Origin: Prorocentrum cordatum
Lineage: Eukaryota > Sar > Dinophyceae > Prorocentrales > Prorocentraceae
Direction: 5' to 3'
Length of the DNA stretch: 50,000 bases
Assembly: GCA_963575745.1 (NCBI GenBank)
Contig: CAUYUJ010006312.1
Span: 1-50,000 of the forward strand
Under the pieces are notes generated by a model. That model was not told the origin of the DNA. It ran no database searches and saw nothing but the letters and a program-made list of their open reading frames with translations. A program made the position numbers and the translations under genes. Below, in pieces: positions 10,031 through 21,243 of the stretch. Positions within the stretch are counted from its first letter, which is position 1; every line of letters begins with the position of its first letter.

Positions 10031-10913
10031 TTGGGATATGTACTCGGGTATGGAACGTGCCTCCGCTGCAATCGGCGGCTTGACGAACAAAGCTACGAGG
10101 AGCGTGCTTATTTGCTGCTCGCTGGGGCTTATGGGGGCCGCTTCCTGTCCCCCGGACTGGCAGGGAGAAAACTGGCTTCGGTGAACGGGCTGACCCTGAG
10201 GATGTGGCAGGACACTCTTGGGGCCAGCGCCGTGAGCAGATCACGACGTCAGGGGAGGTCTGGGCCCCGAAAAGGTCAGCCCCCGTCACTGCACGACCGG
10301 TTCGAGGGGGCGACGAGGTGCGTGGCGAGGAGGGAGGTCCGCTTTGAAGGCAGCCGAGGGGTCTAAACTGGTTGAGACCCCAGAACCTCGGCCAACAGGG
10401 GGCAGGAAGCCAAATCCGCTCAAAGTCGGCCCCTGGACCCCCATCGCGAGGTACACCTGGTGCAATTGTTGTTCGTGTCCGCGGCCTCCGGGGCCCAGAA
10501 AAGACTCCCGGAGGCCAGAGAAGGCAAAACGCCTTCCCAGGCCCAGAACCTCGAACCCCAACTCGTCCTGCTTGCCAGAGCCAGTTCGGCTACACGCAAA
10601 GAGTGACCCTAGGCAAGAGAGACCTGTGGTGCGCGGGCGCGGGGTGACCAAACCCAGGCGCACAAGCCGTTGCTACCGCTTCGCGTTTAGCGATCGGGGG
10701 GCCCCATCGGGCCCGTACCAAAGGTCACTCCAGCGAAAGGTCACTCTGACGTCTGGTCACTACCAATGCAGGGCCGCTGCTCGCACGCCTTTTTCCTTCC
10801 GGCGAGGTCGCCCGCGATGAAAAAAAACAAGCTGGCGCGCCGACGGGCGCGGGAGAAGCGGACGGAGGGGCGCGGGGAGGCGGCGCCCGAAGGGTGGCTG
10901 CGTCGCCGCCTTA

Positions 10914-11113
10914 GAAGCACAAAAAAAACGACATAAACATACACTGTGGGCGCTCCGCGCGGATTCCTTGGATCTTCGCTGGACACCCCTCCCTGGCGCG
11001 CAGAGCGCGCCAAGGGCGGCGCCAGAGGCGCCGCCGGGGAGGCCCATGCGCCGATCCAGGAAATCCGCGCGGAGCGCCAAAAGTTTATGTTCATGGCGTT
11101 TTTGCTTCTTCGA
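10914..11113. mobile_element. Foldback element family F1, copy 1
   Basis: Long terminal inverted repeats: GCGCTCCGCGCGGATTCCTT on the left matches the reverse complement of the right arm around 11060-11085, and both arms extend outward through CATAAACAT-type sequence to GAAGCA. The central part (CTCCCTGGCGCGCAGAGCGC ... GGCGGCGCCAGAGGCGCC) is shared with copies 2 and 3. No convincing target duplication is visible. Confidence 0.75.
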
Positions 11114-11179
11114 GCCTACCCCGCGGCCCCTCCTGACTCCGAAGGCCCCCCCAGCGTCAAGGCCTTCCCGTAAAACATG

Positions 11180-11345
11180 GACCCCCGTACTGTAGGGGCT
11201 CGACCACAAGAAGCCTTCCACAAGGAACCCAAACCTGAGACCCCAGGGCGTCCACTGAATTTTGGTGTGGGCAGTGGGCACGTCTCGCCATCCCTCGCAG
11301 AACCAGCGCAGCCCAAGAGACCCGGGGCGCCCTGGAGGCAAGCAG
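11180..11345. repeat. Dispersed repeat R1, copy 1
   Basis: Shares an ordered series of blocks (CACAAGAA..CCTTCCACAAG, CCTGAGACCCCAGG, TGGTGTGGG/GGCGTGGG, GGCGCCCTGGAGGCAAGC) with copies at 20.03-20.17 and 46.49-46.65 kb, all in the same orientation. Confidence 0.7.
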
Positions 11346-11711
11346 GGCGTCACTTGGCATGGGCCTCCACCGCAGGGGCGGACCCCTGTCATCGGGCCCG
11401 GGCCCCTGCCCGCAGCCTGGCCCTCTCCTCCCTGCCTCCTGCTCCGACGGCCCGGCGGGGGGGCCCGGCGAGGGCCCCCAGCAGCTGCCCCAAGAAGGAC
11501 CTCGTCGGGGCTTGCTGCTGTGTGGTCACGACGCGGGGGGGGGGGCCCGGGAGGGGGAGGAGGGGCCGCCCCCGTGGCTCAGAGCACGCCTCGCGTCGGA
11601 CGGCAGCGGGGAGGGGCGAAGAAGGCGGGTGCAGGCGCACGAGGTCGGGAGGCGGAGGAAGCAGATTCGTGCGCAGGCCCGCCCAGAGGATCGCAAAGGA
11701 CAGCAACCAGC

Positions 11712-11850
11712 AGATCGATTCTTGAAGCAGGGAGGCGCCAGAGGTAAATCTGGACCTGAACTGAGCTGAGAGAAGCCGCGCCTAGGTTTGGATCTGGGAC
11801 TCCAAGCAACTGAATGAAACGAGCGGCGTGTAAAGGGGGTTCAGCTAATC
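11712..11850. repeat. Dispersed repeat R4, copy 1
   Basis: CGATTCTTGAAGCAGGGAGG..., GATCTGGGACTCCAA and GAGCGGCGTGTAAA recur in the same order at 42.48-42.56 kb. Confidence 0.65.
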
Positions 11851-11859
11851 AGCTCGCGT

Positions 11860-12480
11860 AGCTGATTTCCCTGGCGCATCCCAGCGCTGTCTGGCCGACG
11901 CCCCCCGCTCCCCACTAAGATGACCGCCGCGGGGGTTGCAAGGGGGGGAAAGGGGATTGAAAGTGGATGATAAGGTATGTTATATCTGGCCTGACCTAAC
12001 TTGTAAGTGAGCTGAGATTGTCCTAAGATCCCTACAACAAACAACAACATCTGGGCTGAGTGGGCGGAGCCAAATTGCCGGAGTTACCTGGTCCAAGTAA
12101 GCCACTTCGGGCACCTGCAACCAACTCATAAGCTAGGTTGGGCTTGCAACCGACCCACTTGCACTCAACCCGTATAATAAGGATACGCGGTGAGGATGCA
12201 AGATTCTTGGAACCCATGTTGATGTTTTTCGAAAGAGATTGGCCAGCGATAGTCGCTGTGTTGACGATTTGTGAACGAGGTTGGCCAGCGAAAGGCGCTA
12301 AGGATGAGCCGAGGGGGCAAGGATACAGGGGTAGCCTTGGAAAGTCGCACATCCTTACTGCGCGGGTTGACTACATCAACCTACCTCCACATCCACTTAG
12401 AACCCCCAATCCCTTTCATTCGTAACCACTGCAGTCATCCCTGTTTCGTCCGACCCGAATCCTGACGGGCCCTGGCTTCC
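11860..12480. other. Non-coding spacer
   Basis: Less GC-rich than its flanks. ATTGGCCAGCGATAGTCGCT (12239-12258) is partly repeated as GTTGGCCAGCGAAAGGCGCT (12281-12300). No gene or mobile-element end is recognised. Confidence 0.5.
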
Positions 12481-12482
12481 GC

Positions 12483-13565
12483 TCACTTGAGGGCCGGGTT
12501 CGCCTTCGGCAGGTCCGTGTCCCACGCCGCGAGCCCAGCGCAGCCCCTGTAGCCCTCGGGGCGCACCAGCCCCGGCTTGCGGCAGGAGCCGCCCAGCGAC
12601 TCGAAGAGCCTCAACGGGGGAAGAAGCACGCTGGCCATGAGCAGGAAAGACAAAACCAGGACGGGGCTAAATCCGGGTGGGGATGACTCGAGACTCTCTG
12701 AGATCCGGCGGCTCTGGAGGATGTCTCGGGCGCCGCGGCCCACCCAAAGCGTTCCGGAACGCTCCGAGAGCGTTCCGGAATGCTCTGGAACGGATTTCTC
12801 CTCGTCCTAGCCTCGCCTGAAGATGTCGCGGGACCTTGTCAGTGCCGATCTTGGTCACGGTCCGTGCTGGCCGTTGCCGATTCGCGGGGGTTGTCCAAGA
12901 AAGGGCGCTGACCAGAATGCACGGTGACAGAGATCCGCACCGACGTCTCCGCTTGAGGTGATGGTCATGGTCGCCGTCTTCGCTCCCGCCACCTGAGCTT
13001 GAGCGGGCCGAGCTGAGAGATGGGCGGGACGTCGACGCCCTTCTTCATCTCCTGGAGATGGTGTCTGTTCAGGCTCTGGCGAGTTGACTTGCACTGGGGG
13101 GGGCGTGGCGAGGCTGGAAAGGGACATCTGGACTACGCAAGTCGGGACTCGCTCGCACGCCTTTTCGGCCCAACGCTGCATGAAATGGCGGCGGATGGGG
13201 GGGCAGGGGGGGGTCTCCAACGAAAATCTGTCAAGAGGGGGGGGGGCGAGAGCAACTTCTGTCAAAATCGATCCGCAGACCTGACCAACTTGTGAGCCGC
13301 GTCCACCCATGGCGAAAAGGGGCCTAGCGGGGACCAGTGCTGGGCCACCTCAGACCCCCAGCGGGCTCCAAATCTCCTCTGTCGTGGCGCGCATGCGATA
13401 GCGGAAGCCGTTCTTCGCCAGGATCTCGAACATGGCCTTCTCCCCGACGTAGTAGCCCTCGTGGATCACGAGCTGGCCGATGCCCTTGGGCCCGATCTCG
13501 ATCAGATCCAAACGCCAACCTTGCAGGCTCGTGAAAAGCTCAGAGCCCCTCGCCTCTCGCGTCAT
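12483..13565 (-). CDS. Hypothetical ORF chain, possible exons
   Basis: One minus-strand frame is open from an ATG at 13565 to 12483 except for TGA at 13352-13350, TGA at 12857-12855 and a TAG near 12808. The first part (GWRLDLIEIGPKGIGQLVIH, ... EKAMFEILAKNGFRYRMRA) looks like folded protein. The middle is Pro-rich and disordered. The last part has a hydrophobic helix (FSPVLVLSFLLMASVLLPPL) and a short Cys-containing tail. The stops may lie in introns or mark decay. No family is recognised, and GC-rich DNA gives long open frames by chance, so support is limited. Confidence 0.3.
12757..12813. repeat. Dispersed repeat R6, copy 1
   Basis: GCTCTGGAACGGATTTCTCC TCGTCCTAGCC is repeated almost exactly at 15.85-15.88 kb. 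It is preceded here by an imperfect palindrome built on CGTTCCGGAACG and AGCGTTCCGGAA. Confidence 0.75.
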
Positions 13566-13780
13566 AAGAAAACGGCGACGATGAGGATGATGAGGAGGAG
13601 GAGGTCGAAGAGGCGGACCACGGAAGCGTCTCCTCTGTTTCAAGCCGCCAGGGGGACCTTGCCCGGCTCCGAAACCGTCAGGAACTGACTCGTGAGGAAA
13701 AGCCGGTCCGGGGGCAGGGGTCCCACCAACTGGGGGTCCACATCATGAAACCAAACATGACGTCGGGGATATGGCCTTAG

Positions 13781-13932
13781 GTCGGGCATGTCCTCCGACA
13801 TGCGGATGTTGGAAGGAAACTAAAACATAATCCCAAAACAAATCCAAACATACTCAGAAGAGCACAAAACCGCGTCCCCAGACTATTTTTGCATATTCTC
13901 AACTACTCTTCCCGTGAAGGGACATGCCCGAC
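13781..13932. mobile_element. GTCGGGC MITE family, copy 1
   Basis: It starts GTCGGGCATGTCC and ends GGGACATGCCCGAC, a terminal inverted repeat. The interior is A-rich and includes CCCCAGACTATTTTTGCATA. Related copies lie at 19.61, 27.40, 27.57 and 48.55 kb. Confidence 0.75.
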
Positions 13933-14377
13933 TCGAATCTGGGCTCTAAGACGGCAGGGGGGGCCTTCTCCGAAGGGATCGGGCCAGGCCTCTTCGGAGA
14001 AGGTAGGGGGGGAGTCCTCATCACAGGAGGGGGGGCGCGCCCTCTTGGCTGGGCTCTCTCCCCCGTGGCCCGCCCCCGACCGACCTCCGACGACGTGACC
14101 GTGCCAGCCCGCGCCCCCGCAGGGGACGACCCCCTCATCCTGTGGAGACTTTTAACCCGCCTCGAACGTATCCCTATCCCTAAGATGGGCGAGCAAAAAG
14201 CGAGGACAACCTTAGGAATAGGCCCTCAAAAACTGAGGGAACCCTCAGGATCGGCATCGAGGTGGGGTGATGTCAAGCATAGGGACAGGGATATGTTCCA
14301 GGCTGGTAAACTTTCTCGTCCTGGATCCATGCCTCTTTGCCCCTGGGCCAAATGTCTGCAGCGAGCCCAGGGGGGCA

Positions 14378-14578
14378 GCCAGGGGGGGCGGGCCTTCTCA
14401 GGAGGCCCTCTCAAGGGAAAGCGAGGAGGGGCGGGACTGCTCGGAAGTCCCCCCGCAAGCCGTCCGAGAAGTCCTCGAAACCTCCTCCGCGGAGGCGCAG
14501 GACACTTCTCAGAAGGCTGGAGGGCTTCCGAGAAGTCCCGCCGCCTTCTGCGAAGGCCTTCTCTCACTCCCCCCGGAT
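14378..14578. repeat. CTTCTCAGAAGG foldback family R5, copy 1
   Basis: G-runs and GGCGGGCCTTCTCAGGAGG on the left mirror CCGCCTTCTGCGAAGGCCTT and C-runs on the right, with internal ACTTCTCAGAAGG and CTTCCGAGAAG motifs. A related copy lies at 25.28-25.45 kb and shorter pieces at 13.96-14.01 and 15.77-15.83 kb. Confidence 0.65.
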
Positions 14579-14637
14579 AGCCATAGCAAAAACAATAACA
14601 ATCACACGAAACATGTTACGAATGATACTACTAAGAC

Positions 14638-14640
14638 TCA

Positions 14641-14683
<43 letters not shown>

Positions 14684-14711
14684 GCTACTGCTACTGCTAC
14701 TGCTACTGCTG

Positions 14712-14783
<72 letters not shown>

Positions 14784-14813
14784 ACTACTACTACTACTAC
14801 TACTACCACTACG

Positions 14814-14846
<33 letters not shown>

Positions 14847-14900
14847 GACTACTACGACTACTGCTACTACTACTACTACTACGACTACTACTATACTACG

Positions 14901-14955
<55 letters not shown>

Positions 14956-15168
14956 ATGATAATAATAATAAGATACTATTAATAGTAATAATACTAGTAA
15001 TAATAATACTAATAATAATACTAATAATAATAATACTACTAATACTAATAATACTAATACTAATAATAATGAAGCTAATAATAATACTAATAATAATAAA
15101 AATAATAATAGTAATAGTAATAGTAATAACAATATTAATGATAATAATATTAATAATAATAATAACAA

Positions 15169-15200
<32 letters not shown>

Positions 15201-15225
15201 CTAACTAATAATAATGATGATAATA
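14638..15225. repeat. ACT/AAT trinucleotide microsatellite block
   Basis: About 590 bp: (ACT)n with ACG/GCT variants from 14638 to about 14955, then (AAT)n with ACT/AGT variants to about 15225. The long ORFs here (poly-Leu, poly-Thr, poly-Ser, poly-Tyr) are translation artefacts of the repeat. Confidence 0.97.
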
Positions 15226-15554
15226 CTCATGATGTTACTAATAGCAATAGAACTCGCAATAGCAATAGCACTGCGAAAAAAACAATACCAACAAGAGCAC
15301 CAAGAGCACCGAGCCTTCGCGCCCCGCCAGGCTCCCGCGCGCGGGCGGCGCCGCCGGGGCGCCGCAGAAGGCCAGCGAGCCCAGGCGCAGCGCGGCCGCG
15401 GCGAGGGCGAGCGCCAGCGCGGCGCGGGTGCAGCGCGCCATGGGGCGGCGGCGCGGGTGCCCTGCGGCAGACCCCCGCGCGTCGTGGCAGGAAGGCCCGG
15501 CGGGAGGCCGAAAGCTCGGCGGCGAGCGAAGGGGGGCCGCGCGCCAGCACGGAC

Positions 15555-15735
15555 TGGCGATCCACGGATGTGGCGACCGCGGTCGCTCAATCCGTGGATC
15601 GGGGGGGGGTGGCCTCCCCCAAGATGCGGCCGGTGCCGCCTCGTTCGGCGGCGGAAAGCCGCGAGTTCCAATGGAAGCGGGACCCGTCGCTAATCCACGC
15701 CCCCTTAATCCATGCTTGCGATCGCCTGAGATGGG
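15555..15735. repeat. Dispersed repeat R3, copy 1
   Basis: Blocks ACTGGCGATCCACGGATGTG, GATGCGGCCGGTGCCGCCTC and CGGGACCCGTCGCTAATCCA, with CGCCCCCTTAATCCA following, recur in the same order at 43.19-43.36 kb. Confidence 0.75.
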
Positions 15736-16095
15736 GGGGGAGATGAGAAGGTGAAGTGCTCTGCGTCCTTCGGGGACGGCTCAGAAGCCTGCTCAGAAGG
15801 CTTGGGGGGGCTTCCGAGCCTCCTGAGAGGGCCCACCCTGGAACGCTCTGGAACGGATTTCTCCTCGTCCTAGCCCCGTCCGAGTCTTCGTCAGTTTCCC
15901 AACCTCGGGATGCCTTCAAACAGCTGCGCCTCGCAGAAGGCGTTCTGGGCATGCCCGAATCGTCCCGACCACGACGGAAAATTCCGGGCAATGTTTTTTC
16001 GGCCACCAGGGGCCGTCACAAGGCCTCGGGACCGTCAAACGCGACTCGGGCTGAAACCGGGTCCCTGGGCAGAGGTCCAGACGTCTGGGGGCACG

Positions 16096-16412
16096 TCAGA
16101 AAAAACGGGGAAACCAAGAGGTACCGATCCTGCTACTCCCCGGACCTCTCCTGGGGTGCGTTCTGACCAGGATTTCGAGGCGAATCCAGCGGTGGCGACG
16201 AGGGCCTCCCAGGAAGCCCCCAAAAAGGAAACGAGGCAAAGGTAGCGGTATGGGTACCTCTTCCTCCTCTGAAGAGTCACGACGTCGGGGGTCTGGGCTG
16301 ACAGAGGTGGCCTCGACGCCAGGTGAGCGACGAAAAGAAACGGGTCTTGCGCGATTCGCAATAAAGCGCCCCGAACTCTTTGGGAGGGAACCGTCGTTGG
16401 GAGGGCCAGGAA
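16096..16412. repeat. Dispersed repeat R2, copy 1
   Basis: A roughly 320-bp unit shared with 18762-19081: AACCAAGAGGTACCGAT, GGGGTGCGTTCTGA, GCGGTGGCGACGAGG, TCACGACGTC, GGTCTGGGCTGACA and TTTGGGAGGGAACCGTCGTT occur in the same order and spacing. Confidence 0.8.
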
Positions 16413-16550
16413 CATTAGGGATAGGGGGGCCTTTGCTAACAACACCGCCCAGACTTACCCCTGATGCAATGACGGGGACCTGATTGAGGCCACGCCTCCA
16501 CTGTGTTATCAGGGTGAAGGAGTTCTCTTGTTCTCGATCATGACTATCTG

Positions 16551-16660
16551 CCAGACCACCCCAACGCAACCCGAAGACCCGAATATCGTGTTCCCCGACC
16601 TCCCCCTCACTGGAAACCGAGGGTAAATTCGGACCTTCGGGTTGGGTTGGGGTGGTTTGG
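16551..16660. repeat. Short foldback (hairpin) repeat
   Basis: The left arm CCAGACCACCCCAACGCAAC..., extending through CCGAAG and ACCCGAAT, pairs with the right arm ...ATTCGGACCTTCGGGTTGGG TTGGGGTGGTTTGG. Arms are about 36 bp around a loop of about 40 bp. Confidence 0.75.
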
Positions 16661-16814
16661 TGGGTGATTGACACAACTGCGCAGGAAGACACAGCGACCT
16701 CACGCCGCGGCGTGCGCGGGCCCGCAGCGCGGCACACGTGCGCGGAGAGGAGTGGCCCTGACGCGCACTCGGAGGCAGGATGGGTGCCGAGCAGGTCGAT
16801 TCCTGCATGCTGCG

Positions 16815-16998
16815 TACTCCAGATTTCGTAATAAAGGGAGGGGGGTCTCATTTCGGGGGGGGGTCTCTTCCAGGCTATCTTGGAGGGCCTGGGGGGGTCT
16901 GGGGACGATGTTTCGGAGGGTTCTCCCACGGGGGAGGCCTGAAATGGCTTGTCTTGGAGGGTCCAGACCCCCTCTCTTTTATTACGATATCTGGAGTA
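16815..16998. mobile_element. Mariner-like MITE with TA flanks
   Basis: A 180-bp element with terminal inverted repeats of about 34 bp (CTCCAGATTTCGTAATAAAG ... and, inverted, CTTTTATTACGATATCTGGAG in two parts). It is flanked on both sides by TA (16815-16816 and 16997-16998), the target duplication of Tc1/mariner elements. The interior is G-rich (AGGGGGGTCT, CTTGGAGGG) with no coding capacity, so it would be mobilised in trans. Confidence 0.7.
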
Positions 16999-17313
16999 CC
17001 CCCGCGCACCCTGACGCGGAGACCCTGCGCGCGAATGGCCCGCGCCCTCGGCCCCGTTGTTCCCTTCCGTCGCTCACGCTCGGGGGGCTCGGTGGCGTCG
17101 CCGGAGGAGGGGCGGCCGAGACCACGGAGGAGGAGGAGGAGGAGGAGGAGGAGGAGGAGGAGGAGAGACCACGGCGGCCCTCCCCGGGCGCTCCTCCGCC
17201 CTGCCCGGGGAGGGCCTCCCCGGGAGGCCTCTCGTCGCCGCGGGCCGGGGTCCGCCTGGAGGCTCGGGGCCAGGACGGGCCCGCGGGAGGGCTCGGAGCA
17301 CGGGTTTTAGGAA

Positions 17314-17469
17314 GGCACCAACTATACACCAACACCGATCCTGGCCAGGATCACCCTGGGCCCAGGATAGGTGTATACGCTCTCCTGGCTTGCGCAAGAA
17401 GGCATATACACCGATCCTGGGCCCAGGGTGATCCTGGGCCAGGATCGGTGTTGGTGTACAGTTGGTGCC
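17314..17469. mobile_element. Near-perfect foldback element, family F2 copy 1
   Basis: Arms of about 68 bp begin GGCACCAACTATACACCAAC and end GTTGGTGTACAGTTGGTGCC. They differ by a few substitutions and one indel, with a loop of about 20 bp (TCTCCTGGCTTGCGCAAGAA). The inner motif GTGTATACGCTCTCCTGG links it to the hairpin at 42.79-42.95 kb. Confidence 0.85.
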
Positions 17470-17551
17470 CTCCGAGATTTGCGCAGCGGGCGGGAGGCCC
17501 TCCGTCGGCGGCAGCTCCCGGGAGCCTCCCGGTACGATCTTGTCGGATTGG

Positions 17552-17675
17552 CGAGTCGACGCTAGATCGACGCGGGTCGCCGCTCATCGACGCTAGGTCG
17601 GCGCTTGGTCGACGCTAGATCGGCGCTGTCTCATCGACTCCCAGACGCTCATCGACGCCGATCGACGCTGCAGAC
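17552..17675. repeat. Degenerate TCGACGCTAGATCGGCGC tandem repeat
   Basis: Repeated CGACGCTAGRTCGRCGC-like units of about 17-19 bp. From 17.84 to 18.01 kb a looser series of ATCGG and TCGGATC motifs continues. No gene is recognised between 17.47 and 18.15 kb. Confidence 0.65.
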
Positions 17676-18184
17676 GGCATTAAGAGGATATACCAGGCTC
17701 CCATGATTTGCTACCGAATCCACCGTGGTCTCAATCAGCACTCCTCCGAAGTCAGACTGGCTTGAGACCGACTGGCTGCAGTCCAGCGCACGGTGGCGGC
17801 GTGCACACATCCCTAGGGGCCAAGATCAGTCAATATCGAGGCTGGAAATCGGCTCGAATCAGAACATGCGTCGGATCGGGCAGCATCGGCACGGAGTCGA
17901 AATCGACTCGGATCGGCCGCACCAACATGCACAACAACGCCATGCGAACATCTGGCCGCATCGGATAGTCGGAACACCAGAAACGAATCGGATCAGATTG
18001 GCCAATATCGAATCGGATCGAGTACGGGACGAAACGGCACCCCGCCCCTCAAGAGCCCGCCAGGACCCTGCGAGGAGACAATCTCCATGGATGCCTCTGA
18101 CTGGGGGCCGCTGGTCTTCTCGGAGAAGCCCCTCCTGCCTCCCTGAGAGAGCAGAACAAGAAACAAACATTGCAGAACCATGAA

Positions 18185-18322
18185 CTGTCCAGGATCCGTG
18201 CGAGCTTCTTGGACCTGCGCTGGATCCCCTCCCTGGCGAGCGGAGCGCACCAGGCGCGGCGTCGGAGGCGCCGCCAGGGGTCCAGCGCAGATCCCAGACA
18301 TCCGCGCGGACCTTTTGCCAAC
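18185..18322. mobile_element. Foldback element family F1, copy 2
   Basis: ATCCGTGCGAGCTTCTTGGACCTGCGCTGG on the left (given as two blocks: ATCCGTGCGAGCTTC and TTGGACCTGCGCTGG) mirrors CCAGCGCAGATCCCAGACAT plus CCGCGCGGACC on the right. The core CTCCCTGGCG...GGCGCCGCCAGG matches copies 1 and 3. Confidence 0.65.
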
Positions 18323-18761
18323 GTGCTCTGCTTCGACTTGCGAACGGCACGCCCCCCCCGCGCTGCCCCTCACCCCCCATCGGGGGTCCCACAACGGCAG
18401 GGCGACAGACCCTGCGGTGACCTCGAAATCCCACGGCACCTCACCTCACGGTCCGTCACCGCGGTCTCGAGACCTTGCAGGTCCCAGTGGCTCGAGAAAT
18501 CCTCGGACGGCGGCCGCAGTCGCGAAGCCGTGCAGTTGCCCCGACTCCCCGCCGACTCACCACGCGCGGTGGTCACAGCACCGTTGTTGCCTGAGGTCCA
18601 ACGTTGCCAAGATTGGCAACGTCGCGACCAAAATCACCACCCGAGCCGCAGACTCCAACGTTCTGCTGCAACCTTCGAGCCGCATCGGCGCGTGAGGATC
18701 CCGGGGCCCATCACTGTGCGAAGTTCGCCCGCTGCGGAAACCCTGCGACGCCGGGGTCTCA

Positions 18762-19081
18762 GGATGGCGAAACCAAAAGGTACCGATGCCGCTACTTCCG
18801 AGACCTCTCCCGGGGTGCGTTCTGATCCGAATTTCGAAGCGAATCCAAGCGGTGGCGACGAGGACCTCCTAGGAGGCCGAGAGCGGGGAAAACATGCGAA
18901 GGGTACCAGTCGGGTATTTTTTCCTCCTCTGAGAGAAGTCACGACGTCAGGGATCTGGGCTGACATAAATGGCCCCGGCGCGGGGTGAGCGTCGCAAGGA
19001 AAAGAAACGAGCCTTGCGCGATCAGCAATGCAAGGACCCCTTACCACCCTTTGGGAGGGAACCGTCGTTAGGAGGGCCAAA
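18762..19081. repeat. Dispersed repeat R2, copy 2
   Basis: Same ordered blocks as 16096-16412, for example GGTACCGATGCCGCTACTTC, GGGGTGCGTTCTGA and TTTGGGAGGGAACCGTCGTT. Confidence 0.8.
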
Positions 19082-19142
19082 GGTACGGAGCGCCGGAGGG
19101 CTTGCCTTCCACCGCCACCACCCGAAGTAGGAGAAGGAGGGG

Positions 19143-19276
19143 GTCCTCCTCCTCCTCCTCCTCCTCCTCCTCCTCCTCCTCCTCCTCCTCCTCCTCCTCC
19201 TCCTCCTCCTCCTCCCCCTCCTCCTCCTCCTCCTCCTCCCCCTCCTCCTCCTCCTCCTCCTCCTCCTCCTCCTCCT
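19143..19276. repeat. CTC microsatellite
   Basis: An almost pure (CTC)n run with a few CCC interruptions. It gives spurious poly-Pro, poly-Ser, poly-Gly and poly-Glu frames. Confidence 0.97.
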
Positions 19277-19608
19277 GTCTTCTGGTGGTGGTGATGGAAC
19301 ACCAGCCCATCAAGCGCCGGTCACCGCCCCGCGGCGCCAGCGAGCGCGCGAACGCCCGGCCTGCTCGAGGCTGGGCCCGGGGGCGCCGAGAGGCTGGCGG
19401 GCGCGAGGCACGCCCGCCAAGAGCGACCGCGCGGGGGGGGGGGCGGTCGGCCCAGCGAGACGCCGCGCCGCGCACGCCCGAGAGGGCACGCACGGAGGCA
19501 GGCGCTCGCACGGTGGAGGTTTTTTAGGTAAGGGCGCCTCCGAGAAGGAGCCCCTCCTTCCTGCCCTCCTGGCGCCACTGTGGACAAGTCTCCAAGGGCG
19601 AGCGTGAA

Positions 19609-19722
19609 GTCGGGCGTGTCCCCCTGCAGGGGGATTTCCGACGAAAAAGAAAACATCCTCCAAAAATGCTCCAAAGTGGTCGAAAAATATTAAAGAACCT
19701 CCTGCAGAGGGACGGGCCCGAC
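19609..19722. mobile_element. GTCGGGC MITE family, copy 2
   Basis: GTCGGGCGTGTCCCCCTGCA at the left and GAGGGACGGGCCCGAC at the right form the terminal inverted repeat. The A-rich interior includes CCTCCAAAAATGCTCC. Confidence 0.75.
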
Positions 19723-20029
19723 TTGAGGCGAGCGGGTGGCACCCAGGCCACGACAGCAGTGGCGTCCGCTCTGGCCACCGCCCCCTCTTGCAGGCGAGCA
19801 GCGGGGGTGGGCGGCCGCACAGGGCCCCTCGCGCGCCCCCCAGAGCTCAAGAGGACGTCGAAGCTGGAGGTGGACGACCTGTGACCTCAGGGATCGGACC
19901 GCGAGAAGGAACCCAGGGTCCCGCGACCGATGGGGCGGCCAAACGTGGGCCACCCACCTCGCCTTGAAACAATTAGGAATGCGCCAGGGCCTGGGCCCCA
20001 AGAATGCGTTCCTTATCCAATGCCGCCGC

Positions 20030-20165
20030 CGTACCGCACAGTAGGAGCTCGAACACAAGAGACCACAGGGAACCCAGCCCTGAGACCCCAGGGACCCCAG
20101 GGAGTCTATCGCAGAATCGTCGAAACCCAGGAAACCCAGGGCATCCTGGAGGCAAGCAGGAAGTC
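20030..20165. repeat. Dispersed repeat R1, copy 2
   Basis: Contains CCTGAGACCCCAGGGA and GGCATCCTGGAGGCAAGCAG in the arrangement seen at 11.18 and 46.49 kb. Confidence 0.65.
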
Positions 20166-20679
20166 TCTTGGCAGGGGGTCCCACTGTCTGCCCTCCCTGG
20201 AGGCGTGCGCCCGCCCGCAGCATGTAACAGAACCATCCGGTGGCGTGTCGCTTCCCGAGCGGTACGGCCAGACGGCGCCCGCCACGGAGCGTGCGCCACA
20301 GGATTCCTCGGCGCGCGCGTCGCCCCCGGGGGCGGGGGGGAGGCCACGCAGTACCGGTATGCTGCGGCGGTGACGCCGACGAGAGGGCACCCGGAGAGCG
20401 GACGCGTGGCACCTGCGAGGACCCACCGCCGTCGGCGCGCCGAGGGGGGAAGGCCGACGAGGGCGGCGAGCGAGCACGAGAGCCACCGACGCGGAGCCTC
20501 CGGGGCCCATCTGAGCCTGGGCGGGCGAGGCCGTGCTCTCTACATGACCAGACTCGATGGCGAGCGCGGGCCTCAAAGAGTGACGTCCTGCAGTAAACGC
20601 GCTGCAGTCGTGGTGGTGAGACCAGCGTGCTGCAAACCAGGCGGTGCTACCTGTGTGGCAAATGCCAAGACAAAGCAAT

Positions 20680-21040
20680 GCAGAGCAATGCAACGCATTG
20701 CACATCAGTGTACTACGATGCAAGACTATACAACGAAAAACAAAGCAATGCAACGTCGTATAACACCATGCAAAGCCATGTAAAACAATACAATGCACTG
20801 ATAAGCATTGCAAAGCAAGTCTATTGTTTTGCAATGCGATTGCATTACAATGAGACTGCAATGCAACGATGTGCAAAGCAATGCAAAGCAACGCGATTGC
20901 AATGCCATTCGCTGCGAATGCAATGCGATGCAAAGTAATGCAAAGCAATGCCAAGCAATTCCAAGCAATGCCAGGCAAGGCAAACCACTACAGTACGATT
21001 GCAGTGCAACGCAATGCAACTGCAACGCAATGCGATGCAT
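20680..21040. repeat. Degenerate GCAATGCAA repeat field
   Basis: About 360 bp made of CAATGC, CAAAGCAATG and GCAACGCAATG variants with a loose 5-10 bp period. It is non-coding and runs directly into the CA satellite. Between 20.17 and 20.68 kb no gene is recognised. Confidence 0.85.
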
Positions 21041-21042
21041 TG

Positions 21043-21212
21043 CGACACACACACCCACACCCACACCCACACCCACACCCACACCCACACCCACACCCAC
21101 ACCCACACCCACACCCACACCCACACCCACACCCACACCCACACCCACACCCACACCCACACCCACACCACACCACACACACACACCACACCACACACCA
21201 CACACCACACAC

Positions 21213-21243
<31 letters not shown>

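Noticed and set aside
14337-15746. 469-codon plus-strand ORF
   Set aside because: Most of it is the ACT/AAT microsatellite read as poly-Leu, poly-Thr and Ile/Asn; the flanks are dispersed repeats.
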